From Dactylis glomerata (taxonomy: Eukaryota; Streptophyta; Magnoliopsida; Poales; Poaceae), in NCBI GenBank assembly GCA_007115705.1, contig QXEO01002089.1:869598-933597 (forward strand): a DNA stretch of 64,000 nucleotides, in the 5' to 3' direction. The position numbers were made by a program, and so were the translations under genes. Below, one piece after another: positions 1-12,143 of this stretch. The notes below the pieces were generated by a model that was given only the letters and a program-made list of their open reading frames with translations, was not told the origin of the DNA and made no database searches. Every line of letters begins with the position of its first letter. The first letter of the stretch is position 1.

Positions 1-1050
1 GGCACCCTCTTGACTAACTAACTTGCCTAGTCTGCTCCATGAGTCACCTTATTTGGGTGTTTAAACTTTGTTTTGAATGTGGCCGGGGTTGATTGAGGTG
101 CGGCCTCTGGAAAATCAATCCCTGCGCACAATTAGAGGGACCGACTTCGGGACTGGACCCGTTACGGCGGAGCTTCCCTCTTTTAGTGAACTCATGGTTT
201 GGGCGAAAGTAAGGTAAAGGTCATGGTCAACCACCCTCTGCCGGCACTCCTCGGAAGAGAGCTTTACCGGTGGCATTAAGAGTCGGTTGGCACGTGTGGG
301 TAAAGTTGTGCACCCCTGCAGGGTTAAATCTTTTCGAAAAGCCGTGTCCACGGTTATGGACGACTTGGGAATGGATTCTGTGATCATAGAGAACTTTAAC
401 CGAATGGTAAAACTTGGCAACTTAAAGGGTGATCCTAGTTGATAGGTTCAGGTGAAGATGATTCGGTGGATATCTTATGATGATCAATAGAGCTGGTATC
501 GCTCTCTCCCTCTTTTAAAATGATCTGAGTAGACGAGCTTCTCTTCTTCCTGGTTTATGCAAATAAAACTTTCTTTATGCAAAGAAACTCCAAAGAAGGC
601 CTTTCTAGCCAACATGTAGCTACTAGGTTAGTAAGTCTTGCTGAGTACCTTTTGTACTCAACCTTGCCTCGTTGATATTTTTGCAGCAGAGTAAGTTTCT
701 CTTCGAAGGTTCTGGACAACATCGACATCGACGAGTAGCTTGGGGTTCCCAGGCGGCAGCCTGGAATCTATGGATTGGGACGTCGCCGTTATGCTTCAGG
801 CCTCTTAGGCCATTTGGTCTTGCTATGTCTAATAGCATAACTTCGCTTTCGTTGATTGATGATTGACAGGTCAGTGACCTCTGCTTGTAATTTGCTTCTT
901 GCTCTTTTAAGAGCTTGCTATATTACTTTTGAGTCGTAGAGTCACTGTTGTGTTACCGATTTCCTCACTGTAAGGCTCTCGAGCTCTCGGTTAGTCTTAT
1001 GTCAGATGAAGGTCTGGATTTGTCTAGCCTTGATCCCGGGGGCCCCCACA
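1..1050. mobile_element. End of an unassigned LTR retroelement (element L)
   Basis: This stretch has no supported coding region. It is unlike the family that fills the rest of the window and resembles the terminal part of a Gypsy-type LTR: an AATAAA-like motif near 561, a TTTTTGCAG tract near 680, and a right end in ...CCCACA at 1050. It stops abruptly against the middle of the LTR of element A, whose outermost 142 bp are absent. The simplest reading is that L inserted into that LTR, so the missing ends of A, B and C lie left of the window. A deletion junction is the alternative. Family assignment is uncertain. Confidence 0.4.
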
Positions 1051-2608
1051 GTAAGAAACCAAGGTTTAATATCGATCAGGAGAAGAGAGGCGATGACGAC
1101 TGAAGGTGATGCGGACCGGCTTAGTAACACTCCAACAAGGGCGCCGTTAACGATACTTGTTGACTCGTCTTCAGCCAGTAGCAACGCGGAACCTGCACAC
1201 ACACAAACAAATACTTTATTCCCAACTTGCGATGAGGTTGTCAATCTCACCGGTTTGCTTGAAACAAAGGTTATGAGCGTATCGAGTGGAAAACAATATA
1301 GTATGCGAGTAAAGTAAACAGTGCGGGAAGAGTAAACAGGTGATTGCAATATGATTAAAATAGGACCAGGGTCCACATTTCACTAGTGGTGTCTCTCCAT
1401 AGATAAAATAACATGCTGGGTAAACAAATTACAGTTGGGCAATTGATAGAATAGAGCTAACGTGATATGTCAAGAAGATCACTATGAGATTTACTCTGGG
1501 CATTACAACAAAATACATAGACCGCCATCCAACTGCATCTATGACTAATAATCCACCCCCGGGGATATCATCCGAACACCCTAGAAGTATTAAGTTGCGA
1601 ACAACAGATAATTGCATTAAGCAAAGTGTGTAATGTAAACAAAGCATATGCCCTTGAGCATATGAATGTTGTTTTCTCCCTAGTAGCAACAGCACATCTA
1701 CCACCTTAGAGGTTTCTGTCACTCCCCCAGGTGAAATAGAGGCATGAACCCACTATCGAGCATAAATACCCCGTCTTGGAGTCACTAGCAACTACTCGGC
1801 CAAGATAGCTACTAACAACGGAGAGCATGCAAGATCATAAACAACATAGAGATAACATAAGATAAAATTCAGTACAGCAACTTAATCATAAACACCAATA
1901 TTCATCGGATCCCAACAAACCAACATCATAGAATTACATAACGGTGATCTCAATCATGTATGGCAGCTCATGAGATCTAAACATGAAGCACATGGTGGAG
2001 AAGACAACCATCTAGCTACTGCTACGGACCCATAGTCCAAGGTAGACTACTCACTCATCGCTCCGGAGGCAATCATGGCGATGAAGGAGACCTCTGGTGG
2101 CGATTCCCCTCTCCGGCAGGGTGCCGGGAAGAGCTTCTGGACCCTCCCGATCTTCGGGTCGACGGCAGCGGTGGATCGCGGTGTATTCTAGAAAACTGAT
2201 CGGGTGTTTAGGTTTTTCTCGTCAGGGGGTATATGTAGGCGAAGGGGGGCTGTCAGAGGTGGAGCCACGTGGCCTCACACGGGGCTGGCGCGGCCAGGGG
2301 CCAGGCCGCGCCGCCCCTGTGTGTGGGGGCCACGTGGCCCCCCTCCATCAGGTCTTCGGATGTTTGGGAGCTCCCCGGTGAAATATGACTTCAGGAACTT
2401 GTTTCGTCCAATTCCGAGAATATTTCCTATGTATCACTTCTGAAACACAAAAACAGCAGAAAATAGGAAACTCGCACTGTGGCACTTCGTTAATAGGTTA
2501 GTTCCAGAAAATGTATAAAAATGCCACTAAGTGTAACGAAACAATAGGCAAATGGTGTAAAACAAAGCATGGAGCATCAAAAATTATAGATACGTTTGAG
2601 ACGTATCA
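1051..2608 (-). repeat. 3' LTR of element A (outer 142 bp missing)
   Basis: Near-identical to the 5' LTR at 6737-8292. Read in reverse it begins TGATACGTCTCAAACGTATC at 2608. The TATA region lies near 2225-2235. ORF-like stretches here, including a 97-codon one at 1429-1722, are by-products of the repeat and recur in every LTR copy. Confidence 0.85.
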
Positions 2609-2625
2609 AGCATCCCCAAGCTTAA
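2609..2625 (-). other. Polypurine tract of element A
   Basis: The reverse complement, GTTAAGCTTGGGGATGCT, directly abuts the 3' LTR. It matches the same position in B-type relatives C, I, J and K and would prime plus-strand DNA synthesis. Confidence 0.7.
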
Positions 2626-5539
2626 CTCCTGCTCATCCTCGAGTAGGTAAGTGATAACAAAAGAATAATTTTTGAGGTGACATGCACCTACACAATCTTG
2701 ATCAAATATGTAAGCATTGGTGAGCTGGGATCAATAGAACTTAAAACATGGGCATGAAGATATAATCATGACAATAAGAACTTAGCAACCATGTTGTAAA
2801 CATGCAAATGAACACAAACAAAAGATCATGATAATGAAACAATGAAAGTCAAACGTGTGTTCAAATCATGAAAAACATACAAGTGGTTTTCAGCTTGTCC
2901 TTCAAAGAGAGCAAAACATAAATGCATAGGACACCTCAAAGTTTAAGAGGGCGACTAGATACAAATAATTTAAGAACAAGTGAAACCAACAATATGAATC
3001 AATCAATGAACTTTGGGACAATGCATATCACACTAAGAATGACAACTATGCTCTCTTAATGGTGCATAAAGAAAGAAAGTGGTGACTCAACATAAAAGTA
3101 AAAGAAAGGCCCTTCGCAGAGGGAAGCAGTGATTGCAAGTTTTATAACCTTCAAAAATTATGGTACTTACCAGCTTTGAGCTCTCATTGCCCCCATCATA
3201 AGCATCTTGAATTGTTAAAGTTAATGCGAGAACAATTATGATGCATATGCTTGACAAATCATAAGTTGAAAACCTCGTGTCCCATGAATACGAGTACCCA
3301 AACTATGCTACTTTACTTAGAGTCCCAAGCAAGGCTCTTGTCATTGTAAGTATATGCATATCATTGAGAACCGCCAATGGGGTACCTCCGTGCCCGATGA
3401 CATGGAACAAGCCCACACCAAAATGACAGGACAAGCAGACAATGAACACCTCGACATCTCTTTTATTTGCTATATTGTTTAGCTTTTTATTGTGAGATGC
3501 GTCGTCGAATGTTCACCATGGGTATGCTGCAAATTTCCACCATGAATTATGCATGGCTTAGATTGGCGGCCCGGCGTTTCCCTAACACATATACAAACTC
3601 CATGATCCCTACAAGATTCCCAATTCATTTCCCATAGCGGGCATCCATAAACAAAAGATCACAATATCAACTCAAGTAGAAGTGCAATGTTGAAAGCTTG
3701 CCCCATGACAGCATGGCTGGGCTAGAATCCAACTTACAACTTGCAAGCATAACAACTCAGCATAAGAGACCACAATGTCAAAATTTTAAGAACAGGAAAA
3801 AGTAAAGTGTGCCTTCCGGTTCGTGAGAGCTTTACTGACCGAATTTTGCATAACACTGGTAAGAGTTTAATTTGAAGAGAATATAAAAGCAAGTCAAATT
3901 TACTTGGAATAGCAAATTGCTAGTAGGTATGTATGGTGGACACAATGGAAAACTTGGCTTTTAGGAGTTGGATGCACGAGTAGAGCTCATACTCAGTACA
4001 AGGCGAGGGCTAGCAAAAGACTGGGAGCGACCAACTAAGAGAGCAATAACGGCCATAATCATGCAAAGCGACAAAGCGACATTAAAAGAAGCATACGATG
4101 ACATCAAAAGTCAAAAACTAAATGATCATGAAGGCTATTGGCGACTTTGTAAGAGTCTAACATGTGTGAGCATGCGCCAAGTCAACCCAAATAAAGCATC
4201 AAGGAGAAAACCAAAATAATGCTTCCATACAATAAAAACAACGCATGATTTTTTTCAAAGGCTCATTAAGCAATCTGAGTTATTTGAGACAAGTCATGCT
4301 ACAGCAAAACACCTAAGCATACTATCAAAAAGATATCAAGCATGACATGAAAAAGCCTAAGCTGCAGTCTACACAAGCTCCTTCTTGTACCACTATTTTG
4401 CACAAAGCTTTTTCTCTTTTCCAACACCATTTGAAATTTTTAAAGATACCTCTTTTGATGAAAACCAATGAAGTTCAGAGGCTAAAATACACCTTGATGA
4501 AAAGGTATGAAAAGATCTGAATGCAAATCAAGGCGAAAACGAATACCAAAAGTAGTAGCAGAAAAAGTAGAACGCTTGATTTTAAATAAGAGTGAAAACT
4601 AGAGCGTTCTTTGCAAATGAAAACGAGTACATCTCCTCCAAAGGAAATTTGTTGGGGTCCAACCATTTATTGCAGCAAACAAACAAACTAAACAAACTAA
4701 CTAAGAAAACTAAAACAACTGACGCTCCAAGAAAAACACATAGTGCATGAAGCAATAAAAATATAGTGTTTTGAAAGGTGACCTGATTTTTGCCGATGAA
4801 GAAGGGGTGCCTCGGGGGCATCCCCAAGCTTTGACGCTTGTACTTCTTGGATATTTCTTGGGGTTCTGGGAATCCCCAAGCTTAAGCTTTTGTCCATTCT
4901 TCAACTCATCTCATCATTCTCCAATCCCTACACTTGAAAACTTCCTTCATACAAAACTAAACACAATTCTATTAGCAACATTAGTGTAAGCATAAAATAT
5001 ATTCAACCTCTTTTAGCTTCAGGTTTCAACCCAAAACCACCACATATAAAGTATATACTACTGTAGCAACTTCCACAAGAGTTCCATGATAAAAAAGAAC
5101 TCAAAAGAAAGCGATAAAGTGGCAAAAACGAATATTGACAGAAATCTGTCAAAACTGAACAGCTGATAAAGGACGAATTTTTGAGGGATTTTCTGTTGCT
5201 CAAATCAAAAAGTGTTCAACTAAGAAAAGTTTGGATATAACCTGGGGCATATGCACAAGAAATTGCAGCTCCAAAGGATAAACATAGAATTTTCACAAAT
5301 TTTTACGGTGCAGCACCGAAAACAGTTTCAGGACAGCAGTTTCCCCAAATCTTTACCTCACTCAAATTAGAGGCTTCTCTTGGCACAAAAACGAAATAAA
5401 CAAGATAAGGAGCAGTCATTACAGTAGTAATGACTTCCAAGACTCAAATAAAAGAAAAAGTACTGTAAAGAAAACATTGGGTTATCTCCCAAGAGTGCTT
5501 TTCTTTAACGCCTTTGAGCTAGGCGCAGAAAAGTGCGAA
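2626..5539 (-). other. Long noncoding 3' region of element A (version 1)
   Basis: About 2.9 kb between the ORF stop and the polypurine tract, without a conserved reading frame. Reading from the ORF it holds a conserved block with a small hairpin (about 5480-5535), two internal polypurine-like copies (4871-4883 diverged, 4818-4831 exact), and a version-1 module at about 3120-3960 that is shared with B and J but replaced by unrelated sequence in C, I and K. Confidence 0.7.
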
Positions 5540-6406
5540 TCAAGTAATATCAAGAGATGAAGTGCTAGGATCAGCACGTGCCTTACGTCTCCCTTTCTTA
5601 CCTTTGCTCTTGACTCTAGGAAAGACATGGTTATTGCAAGGTGGAGTAGTAAATGTTATATTGCCTTTTCCCACATCGATAACGGCGCCAAGGAGCTTCA
5701 GAATGGATCTTCCAAGTGTGATTTGTCCTTTTCCTACACATTCAATAACAAGATAATCAGTAGATATCATTCTTCCTAGGATTTTTGTAAAGACTCCTTC
5801 AGCTATTCCAAGGGGAAATATCGTGGCATTGTTAGTAAGAAAAATTTCTTCTCCTCCCTCAGAAAGCTTCCAAAGGCTCAAAGATTCATAAACATCCTTT
5901 GGCATGAGACAAAATTCAGACATAATATCACAACGAGCATGAAAAGTTTCACCACTAATGGTGATCTTTATTGTAGGATACCAGCTCGAAGGTTCAGTAT
6001 TGGTTGGCACATAATCAAAATGCTGGCGCAAAGTATTGTAGCAAGAATGCAAACTAGCAGTGTGAGTCTCAAGAGTATTAAGTCTATTAAAAATGCTCAC
6101 AAGAGAGGAATCAAAATAGGTTGGCATGCTATAAATTGTAATCAACTTCTTTATAATATTGAAGGCTTGATCTCCATCACAATGAAGGAAATCTCCTTCT
6201 GCAGTAGCATCCAAAGCATATCGATAACGAAGAGAAAGTCCAAAGTAAAAACTACTAAGAAGCAAACTCAAAGTCATTTTAGGTTCAGTTTTTCCATGCC
6301 ATTCATAAATTCTAGACCAAGCTTCTTTAAAGCTTTCCTCATCTTTCTGCTTAAATGTAAAGATCATGTCCGCGGGGGACATAGTAGTAGCAACTAAACT
6401 AGACAT
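5540..6406 (-). CDS. Short Gag/protease-like protein of element A
   Basis: 288 aa, starting at ATG 6406 about 160 bp after the primer site. Residues about 14-90 match the second half of the Gag domain of element B (the F-V/F-G-L helix region). Residues about 145-260 match the retropepsin-like domain: HARCD around D160 aligns with the CDLGAS active site of B, and ITLGRS aligns with the ILGRP strand. The active site reads C-D-I-M-S-E, so the aspartate remains but the glycine is lost; catalysis is doubtful. The C-terminus is basic and ends in SSLDIT, as in K. The frame is intact across 867 bp. Probably an internally shortened Gag-PR polyprotein; its function is unknown. Confidence 0.65.
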   Translation of the reverse strand: MSSLVATTMSPADMIFTFKQKDEESFKEAWSRIYEWHGKTEPKMTLSLLLSSFYFGLSLRYRYALDATAEGDFLHCDGDQAFNIIKKLITIYSMPTYFDSSLVSIFNRLNTLETHTASLHSCYNTLRQHFDYVPTNTEPSSWYPTIKITISGETFHARCDIMSEFCLMPKDVYESLSLWKLSEGGEEIFLTNNATIFPLGIAEGVFTKILGRMISTDYLVIECVGKGQITLGRSILKLLGAVIDVGKGNITFTTPPCNNHVFPRVKSKGKKGRRKARADPSTSSLDIT

Positions 6407-6566
6407 GATAAACTAAAAGCAAAGAAATAACAACTACAAAGGATTCTAATTTTTTTGGGTTTTTGATATAAAAGCAATGCAGGTAAAATAAAATAAAGTA
6501 AAGCAAACAAATAACAAAGTAAAGAATGTGTGTGCGAAGAACTCCCCTCGCAGAAGTCTTCTCTCT

Positions 6567-6584
6567 TCCCCGGCAATGGCGCCA
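6567..6584 (-). other. Primer binding site of element A (tRNA-Asp type)
   Basis: Minus strand reads TGGCGCCATTGCCGGGGA, ten bases inside the 5' LTR. It differs by one base from the complement of the 3' end of plant tRNA-Asp, the usual Athila-lineage primer. Confidence 0.8.
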
Positions 6585-6594
6585 GAAAAGTAGC

Positions 6595-8292
6595 TGCTAC
6601 CGGTTGATGGCGCCAGAAAATAAGCTGTTGGCGTATGGTTGACGTGGGAGCAGATGTCCTTGTGCATGGTGATTGACCAGCCCGTTGGGAACCCCAAGAG
6701 GAAGGTATGATGAGTGTAGCGGCTAGTTTTCCCTCAGTAAGAAACCAAGGTTTAATATCGATCAGGAGAAGAGAGGCGATGACGACTGAAGGTGATGCGG
6801 ACCGGCTTAGTAACACTCCAACAAGGGCGCCGTTAACGATACTTGTTGACTCATCTTCAGCCAGTAGCAACGCGGAACCTGCACACACACAAACAAATAC
6901 TTTGTTCCCAACTTGCGATGAGGTTGTCAATCTCACCGGTTTGCTTGAAACAAAGGTTATGAGCGTATCGAGTGGAAAACAATATAGTATGCGAGTAAAG
7001 TAAACAGTGCGGGAAGAGTAAACATGTGATTGCAATATGATTAAAATAGGACCAGGGTCCACAGTTCACTAGTGGTGTCTCTCCATAGATAAAATAACAT
7101 GCTGGGTAAACAAATTACAGTTGGGCAATTGATAGAATAGAGCTAACGTGATATGTCAAGAAGATCACTATGAGATTTACTCTGGGCATTACAAAAAAAT
7201 ACATAGACCGCCATCCAACTGCATCTATGACTAATAATCCACCCCCGGGGATATCATCCGAACACCCTAGAAGTATTAAGTTGCGAACAACAGATAATTG
7301 CATTAAGCAAAGTGTGTAATGTAAACAAAGCATATGCCCTTGAGCATATGAATGTTGTTTTCTCCCTAGTAGCAACAGCACATCTACCACCTTAGAGGTT
7401 TCTGTCACTCCCCCAGGTAAATAGAGGCATGAACCCACTATCGAGCATAAATACCCCGTCTTGGAGTCACTAGCAACTACTCGGCCAAGATAGCTACTAA
7501 CAACGGAGAGCATGCAAGATCATAAACAACATAGAGATAACAAAAGATATAATTCAGTACAGCAACTTAATCATAAACACCAATATTCATCGGATCCCAA
7601 CAAACCAACATCATAGAATTACATAACGGTGATCTCAATCATGTATGGCAGCTCATGAGATCTAAACATGAAGCACATGGTGGAGAAGACAACCATCTAG
7701 CTACTGCTACGGACCCATAGTCCAAGGTAGACTACTCACTCATCGCTCCGGAGGCAATCATGGCAATGAAGGAGACCTCCGGTGGCGATTCCCCTCTCCG
7801 GCAGGGTGCCGGGAAGAGCTTCTGGACCCTCCCGATCTTCGGGTCGACGACGGCGGCGGATCGCGATGTATTCTGGAAAACTGATCGGGTGTTTAGGTTT
7901 TTCTCGTCAGGGGGTATATGTAGGCGAAGGGGGGCTGTCAGAGGTGGAGCCACGCGGCCTCACACGGGGCTGGCACGGCCAGGGGCCAGGCCGCGCCGCC
8001 CCTGTGTGTGGGGGCCACGTGGCCCCCTCCGTCAGGTCTTCGGATGTTTGGGAGCTCCCCGGTGAAATATGACTTTAGGAACTTGTTTCGTCCAATTCCG
8101 AGAATATTTCCTATGTATCACTTCTGAAACACAAAAACAGCAGAAAACAGGAAACTGGCACTGTGGCACTTCGTTAATAGGTTAGTTCCGGAAAATGTAT
8201 AAAAATGTCACTAAGTGTAACGAAACAATAGGCAAATGATGTAAAACAAAGCATGGAGCATAAAAAATTATAGATACGTTTGAGACGTATCA
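6595..8292 (-). repeat. 5' LTR of element A
   Basis: 1698 bp, TG...CA ends (read in reverse TGATACG...GGTAGCA). The TATA region is near 7910-7920 and leaves a transcribed R-U5 portion of over 1 kb. Confidence 0.88.
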
Positions 8293-10078
8293 CATAACAA
8301 CTCAGCATAAGAGACCACAATGTCAAATTTTTAAGAACAGGAAAAAGTAAAGTGTGCCTTCCGGTTCGTGAGAGCTTTACTGACCAAATTTTGCATAACA
8401 CTGGTAAGAGTTTAATTTGAAGAGAAAATAAAAGCGAGTCAAATTTACTTGGAATAGCAAATTGCTAGTAGGTATGTATGGTGCACACTTTGGAAAACTT
8501 TGGCTTTAGGAGTTGGATTCACGAGTAGAGCTCATACTCAGTACAAAGCGAGGGCTAGCAAAAGACTGGGAGCGACCAACTAAGAGAGCAATAATGGCCA
8601 TAATCATGCAAAGCGACAAAGCGACATTAAAAGAAGCATAAGATGGCATCAAAAGTCAAAAACTAAATGATCATGAAGGATAATGGCGACTTTGTAAGAG
8701 TCTAACATGTGTGAGCATGCGCCAAGTCAACCCAAATAAAGCATCAAGGAGAAAACCAAAATAATGCTTTCATACAATAAAAATAACGCATGATTTTTTT
8801 CAAAGGCTCATTAAGCAATCTCAGTTATTTGAGACAAGTCATGCTACAGCAAAACCACTAAGCATACTATCAAAAACACATCAAGCATGACATGGAAAAG
8901 CCTAAGCCGCAGTCTACACAAGCTCCTTCTTGTACCACAATTTTGCACAAAGCTTTTTCTCTTTTCCAACACCATTTGAAATTTTTATAAACACCTCTTT
9001 TGATGAAAACCAATAAAGTTCAGAGGGAAAAATACACCTTGATAAAAAGATATGACAAGATATGAACGCAAATCAAGGTGAAAACGAAAACCAAAAGCAG
9101 TAGCAGAAAAAGTAGAACGCTTGATTTTAAATAAGAGTGAAAACAAGAGCGTTCTTTGCAAATGAAAACGAGTACATCTCCTCCAAAGGAAATTTGTTGG
9201 GGTCCAACCATTTATTACGGCAAACAAACTAAACAAACCAACTAAGAAAACTAAAACAACTGACGCTCCAAGAAAAACACATAGTGCATGAAGCAATAAA
9301 AATATAGTGTTTTGAAAGGTGACCTGATTTTTACCGATGAAGAAGGGGTGCCTCGGGGGCATCCCCAAGCTTTGACGCTTGTACTTCTTGGATGTTTCTT
9401 GGGGTGCTGGACATTCCAAGCTTGAGCTTTTGTCCATTCTTCAACTCATCTCATCATTCTCCAATCCCTACACTTAAAAACTTCCTTCATACAAAACTAA
9501 ACACAATTCTATTAGCAACATTAGTGTAAGCATAAAATATATTCAACCTCTTTTAGCTTCAGGTTTCAACCCAAAACCACCACATATAAAGTATATACTA
9601 CTGTAGCAACTTCCACAAGAGTTCCATGATAAAAAGAACTCAAAAGAAAGCGATAAAGTGGCAAAAACGAATATTGGCAGAAATCTGTCAAAACGGAACA
9701 GCTGACAAAGGACGAATTTTTGAGGGATTTTCTATTGCTCAAATCAAAAAGTGTTCAACTAAGAAAAGTTTGGATATAACCTGGGGCATATGCACAAGAA
9801 ATCGCAGGTCCAAAAGATAAACAGATAATTTATACGAATTTTTACGGTGCAGCACCGAAAACAGTTTCAGGACAGCAATATCCCCAAATCTTTACCTCAC
9901 TCAAATTAGAGGCTTCTCTTGGCACAAAAACGAAATAAACAAGATAAAGAGCGGTCATTACAGTAGTACTGACTTCCAAGACTCAAATAAAAGAAAAAGT
10001 ACTGTAAAGAAAACATTGGGTTATCTCCCAAGAGTGCTTTTCTTTAACGCCTTTGAGCTAGGCGCAGAAAAGTGCGAA
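8293..10078 (-). other. Remaining noncoding 3' region of element B
   Basis: Matches A about 3757-5539. Holds the conserved hairpin block (about 10013-10065), one exact internal polypurine-like copy (about 9359-9372) and part of the version-1 module (8293-8510). A 150-codon ORF at 8985-9437 is in sense orientation, but the other copies interrupt or shift it, so I do not call it a gene. Confidence 0.65.
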
Positions 10079-11008
10079 TCAAGTAATATCAGTAGATGAA
10101 GTGCTAAGCTCATAATTTGCTCTAAGAATAGAGTCAAAAAGTAATTTCTTTCTTTTTCTAGGGAAGTGTCCCATACCTTTCTTTAGTGGGAATTGATATT
10201 TGATAGTGCCTTCCCTCATATCAATAATAGCACCTACAGTTCGAAGAAAAGGTCTTCCCAAAATAATAGGACATGAAGCATGGCATTCAACGTCCATAAC
10301 AAGAAAATCAACGGGAACAAGGTTATTGTTTACCACAATAAGAACATCATTAATCCTTCCCAAAGGTTTCTTCTTAGCAACATCAGCAATAGGAACATCA
10401 AAATAACATTTTTCAAGCGGTGGTAAATCAAGCATGTCATAAATCTTTCTAGGCATGATAGAAATACTAGCACCTAGGTCACATAAAGCATGGCAATCAT
10501 AACCATTAACATGCATATCAATGATGGGTTCCCAACCATCTTCTAACTTCTTGGGAACAGAAGCTTTTTGCTTCAACTTTTCATCCCTAATCTTTATGAG
10601 AGCATTGGTAATATGCTTAGTAAAAGCAATATTTAAAGAACTAGCATTGGGAGTCAAAGCAAGCTTTTGCAAGAACAAAATTACTTCAGATATATTGCAG
10701 CCATCAACATCAAAATCATTAAAAGAAATAGAGCTATCATCTCCAACACTCCAAAAAATTTCAGCAATCTTTTGAGAAAAAGTTTTGGCAGTTTTTGGCT
10801 TTTTAACACAAGGAGTGGGAGTTTTCTCTACACCAATCAAAGTAAGAGGATTACTATCAGTAGGAGCAACATCATTAGAGGTAGTAATGGTACATACCTT
10901 CATATCTCTAGCCATCTCATCTTCTCTTTCCCACCTGGCATGCAATTCCGCTAACAATCTAATATTTTCATCAATTCCAACTTGAGTAGCATTAGCGGCA
11001 TAAAACAA
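10079..11008 (-). CDS. Retropepsin-like protease part of element B
   Basis: An open frame of about 309 codons that has no ATG at its left edge and overlaps the end of gag by 17 bp. Residues 1-45 (IDENIRLLAELHARWERED) continue the Gag C-terminal region of Athila polyproteins. The domain at about 160-275 is an aspartic protease: ALCDLGAS around D177, typical of plant Gypsy proteases with DLG in place of DTG, and CPIILGRPFL near 245. The end is STSSTDIT, then stop. Gag and protease are normally one frame in this lineage, so a one-base shift near 11000 separates them, either mutation or, less likely, frameshifting. No polymerase domain follows. Confidence 0.75.
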   Translation of the reverse strand: MFYAANATQVGIDENIRLLAELHARWEREDEMARDMKVCTITTSNDVAPTDSNPLTLIGVEKTPTPCVKKPKTAKTFSQKIAEIFWSVGDDSSISFNDFDVDGCNISEVILFLQKLALTPNASSLNIAFTKHITNALIKIRDEKLKQKASVPKKLEDGWEPIIDMHVNGYDCHALCDLGASISIMPRKIYDMLDLPPLEKCYFDVPIADVAKKKPLGRINDVLIVVNNNLVPVDFLVMDVECHASCPIILGRPFLRTVGAIIDMREGTIKYQFPLKKGMGHFPRKRKKLLFDSILRANYELSTSSTDIT

Positions 11009-12143
11009 TATTGCTCACTTTCACGTCATTAGGAAACACTTTTGATTTCAGAAGTTCAACATCATGAGCAAGGCTATCAACTTTAGAAGCAAGAATATCA
11101 ATTTTGCCTAACTTTTCCTCAACAGACTTATTAAAAGCAGTTTGCTTACCGATGAAGTCCTTGAGCATTACCTCAAGCTCGGAGGGCACGGCCCTAGTGT
11201 TGTTGTAGGAATTACCATAAGAGTTACCATAACCATTACCATTGGTAGAAGGATATGGCCTATAATTGTTACTAGCAAAATTGTTCCTATAAGCATTGTT
11301 GTTAAAATTGTTGTTTCTAATGAAATTCACATCAACTTGCTCTTCTTGAGCAACCAGAGAGGCCAAAGGATCATTATTAGGATCAACATGAGTCCTATCA
11401 TTAGCAAGCATAGCCATAATGGTATCAATCTTATCCTTCAAGGAAGAGGTTTCCTCAACAGAATTTACCTTCTTACCTTGTGGAGCTCTCTCGGTGTGCC
11501 ATTCAGAATAATTTACCATCATGTTGTCGAGTAGCTTCGATGCGGCGCCCAAGGTAAGGGACATAAAAGTGCCTCCAGCAGCTGAATCAAGTAGGTTCCT
11601 TGAAGAAAAATTCAGTCCTACATAAAAAGTTTGGATAATCATCCAAGTAGTCAGTCCATGAGTGGGGCAGTTCTTTATCATAGCTTTCATTCTTTCCCAA
11701 GCTTGAGCAACATGTTCATTATCAAACTGAGTAAATTTCATAATATTGTTACGCAACGATATAATCTTAGCAGGAGGATAGTATCTACCAATAAAAGCAT
11801 CCTTACACTTAGCCCATGAATCAATACTATTCTTAGTCAAAGACAGCAACCAATCTTTAGCCTTTCCTCTCAAAGAAAAAGGAAACAACTTGAGCTTAAT
11901 AATATCACTATCAACATCCTTATATTTTTGCATCTCACATACCTCAACAAAATTGTTGAGATGAGCTGCAGCATCTTCAGTACTAGCACCAGAAAATTGC
12001 TCTTTCATAACAAGGTTCAATAAAGCAGGCTTAATCTCATAAAAGGTGGTAGCAGGAACAGGTGGTGCAATAGGAGTGCAGATAAAATCACTATTGTTCG
12101 TGCTAGCAAAGTCACACAACTTGGTGTTTTCAGGAGTACCCAT
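10992..12143 (-). CDS. gag: Gag of element B
   Basis: 383 aa from ATG 12143; this start is shared with the stub in J (M-x-TPENTKLCDF). Residues about 50-170 form a Gypsy Gag (retrotrans_gag) domain: LRGKAKDWLLSL, SWAKCKDAFIGRYYPPAK, FTQFDNEHVAQAWERMK and TFYVGL. An Asn/Gly/Tyr-rich stretch (about 260-310) and a coiled-coil-like helical end follow. No CCHC zinc knuckle is visible. This is the only near-complete Gag in the window, so B is the best local candidate for a particle donor. It ends at a stop caused by the frame shift into the protease frame. Confidence 0.8.
   Translation of the reverse strand: MGTPENTKLCDFASTNNSDFICTPIAPPVPATTFYEIKPALLNLVMKEQFSGASTEDAAAHLNNFVEVCEMQKYKDVDSDIIKLKLFPFSLRGKAKDWLLSLTKNSIDSWAKCKDAFIGRYYPPAKIISLRNNIMKFTQFDNEHVAQAWERMKAMIKNCPTHGLTTWMIIQTFYVGLNFSSRNLLDSAAGGTFMSLTLGAASKLLDNMMVNYSEWHTERAPQGKKVNSVEETSSLKDKIDTIMAMLANDRTHVDPNNDPLASLVAQEEQVDVNFIRNNNFNNNAYRNNFASNNYRPYPSTNGNGYGNSYGNSYNNTRAVPSELEVMLKDFIGKQTAFNKSVEEKLGKIDILASKVDSLAHDVELLKSKVFPNDVKVSNIVLCR

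Larger units (their letters stand above)
1051..8292 (-). mobile_element. Element A: non-autonomous Athila-like LTR retrotransposon
   Basis: Read on the minus strand: 5' LTR 8292-6595, tRNA-Asp-type primer site, one gag/protease-like ORF, a 2.9-kb noncoding 3' region, polypurine tract, and a 3' LTR cut at 1051. No reverse transcriptase, RNase H or integrase is present, so movement would need proteins in trans. The sequence right of A (from 8293) is the interior of element B, and it matches A's own interior from about 3757 onward, so A inserted into B. The expected right TSD is CATAA (8293-8297); its partner is outside the window. Confidence 0.85.

Noticed and set aside
1429..1722. 97-codon ORF recurring in each LTR (also near 12860, 30610, 35982, 43511, 48564)
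   Set aside because: It lies in the R-U5 part of the LTR and recurs only because the LTR recurs; frames shift in diverged copies such as D, E and C, and there is no protein-like conservation pattern.
2097..2443. GC-rich ORFs around the LTR promoter (also 7732-8072, 29889-30285, 35261-35657, 40596-41127, 42747-43182)
   Set aside because: Overlapping frames on both strands with no common product; caused by GC-rich U3/R sequence.
8985..9437. 150-codon hydrophobic ORF in the 3' region of B (counterparts near 4582, 33156, 45746, 61319)
   Set aside because: The sense-strand frame is broken or shifted at different places in A, C, I, J and K, which are otherwise well conserved there, so the conservation is at nucleotide level, not coding.
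10079..12143. Element B as an autonomous retrotransposon
   Set aside because: No reverse transcriptase (YxDD-type), RNase H or integrase sequence follows the protease; the stop and conserved 3' block come directly after it.
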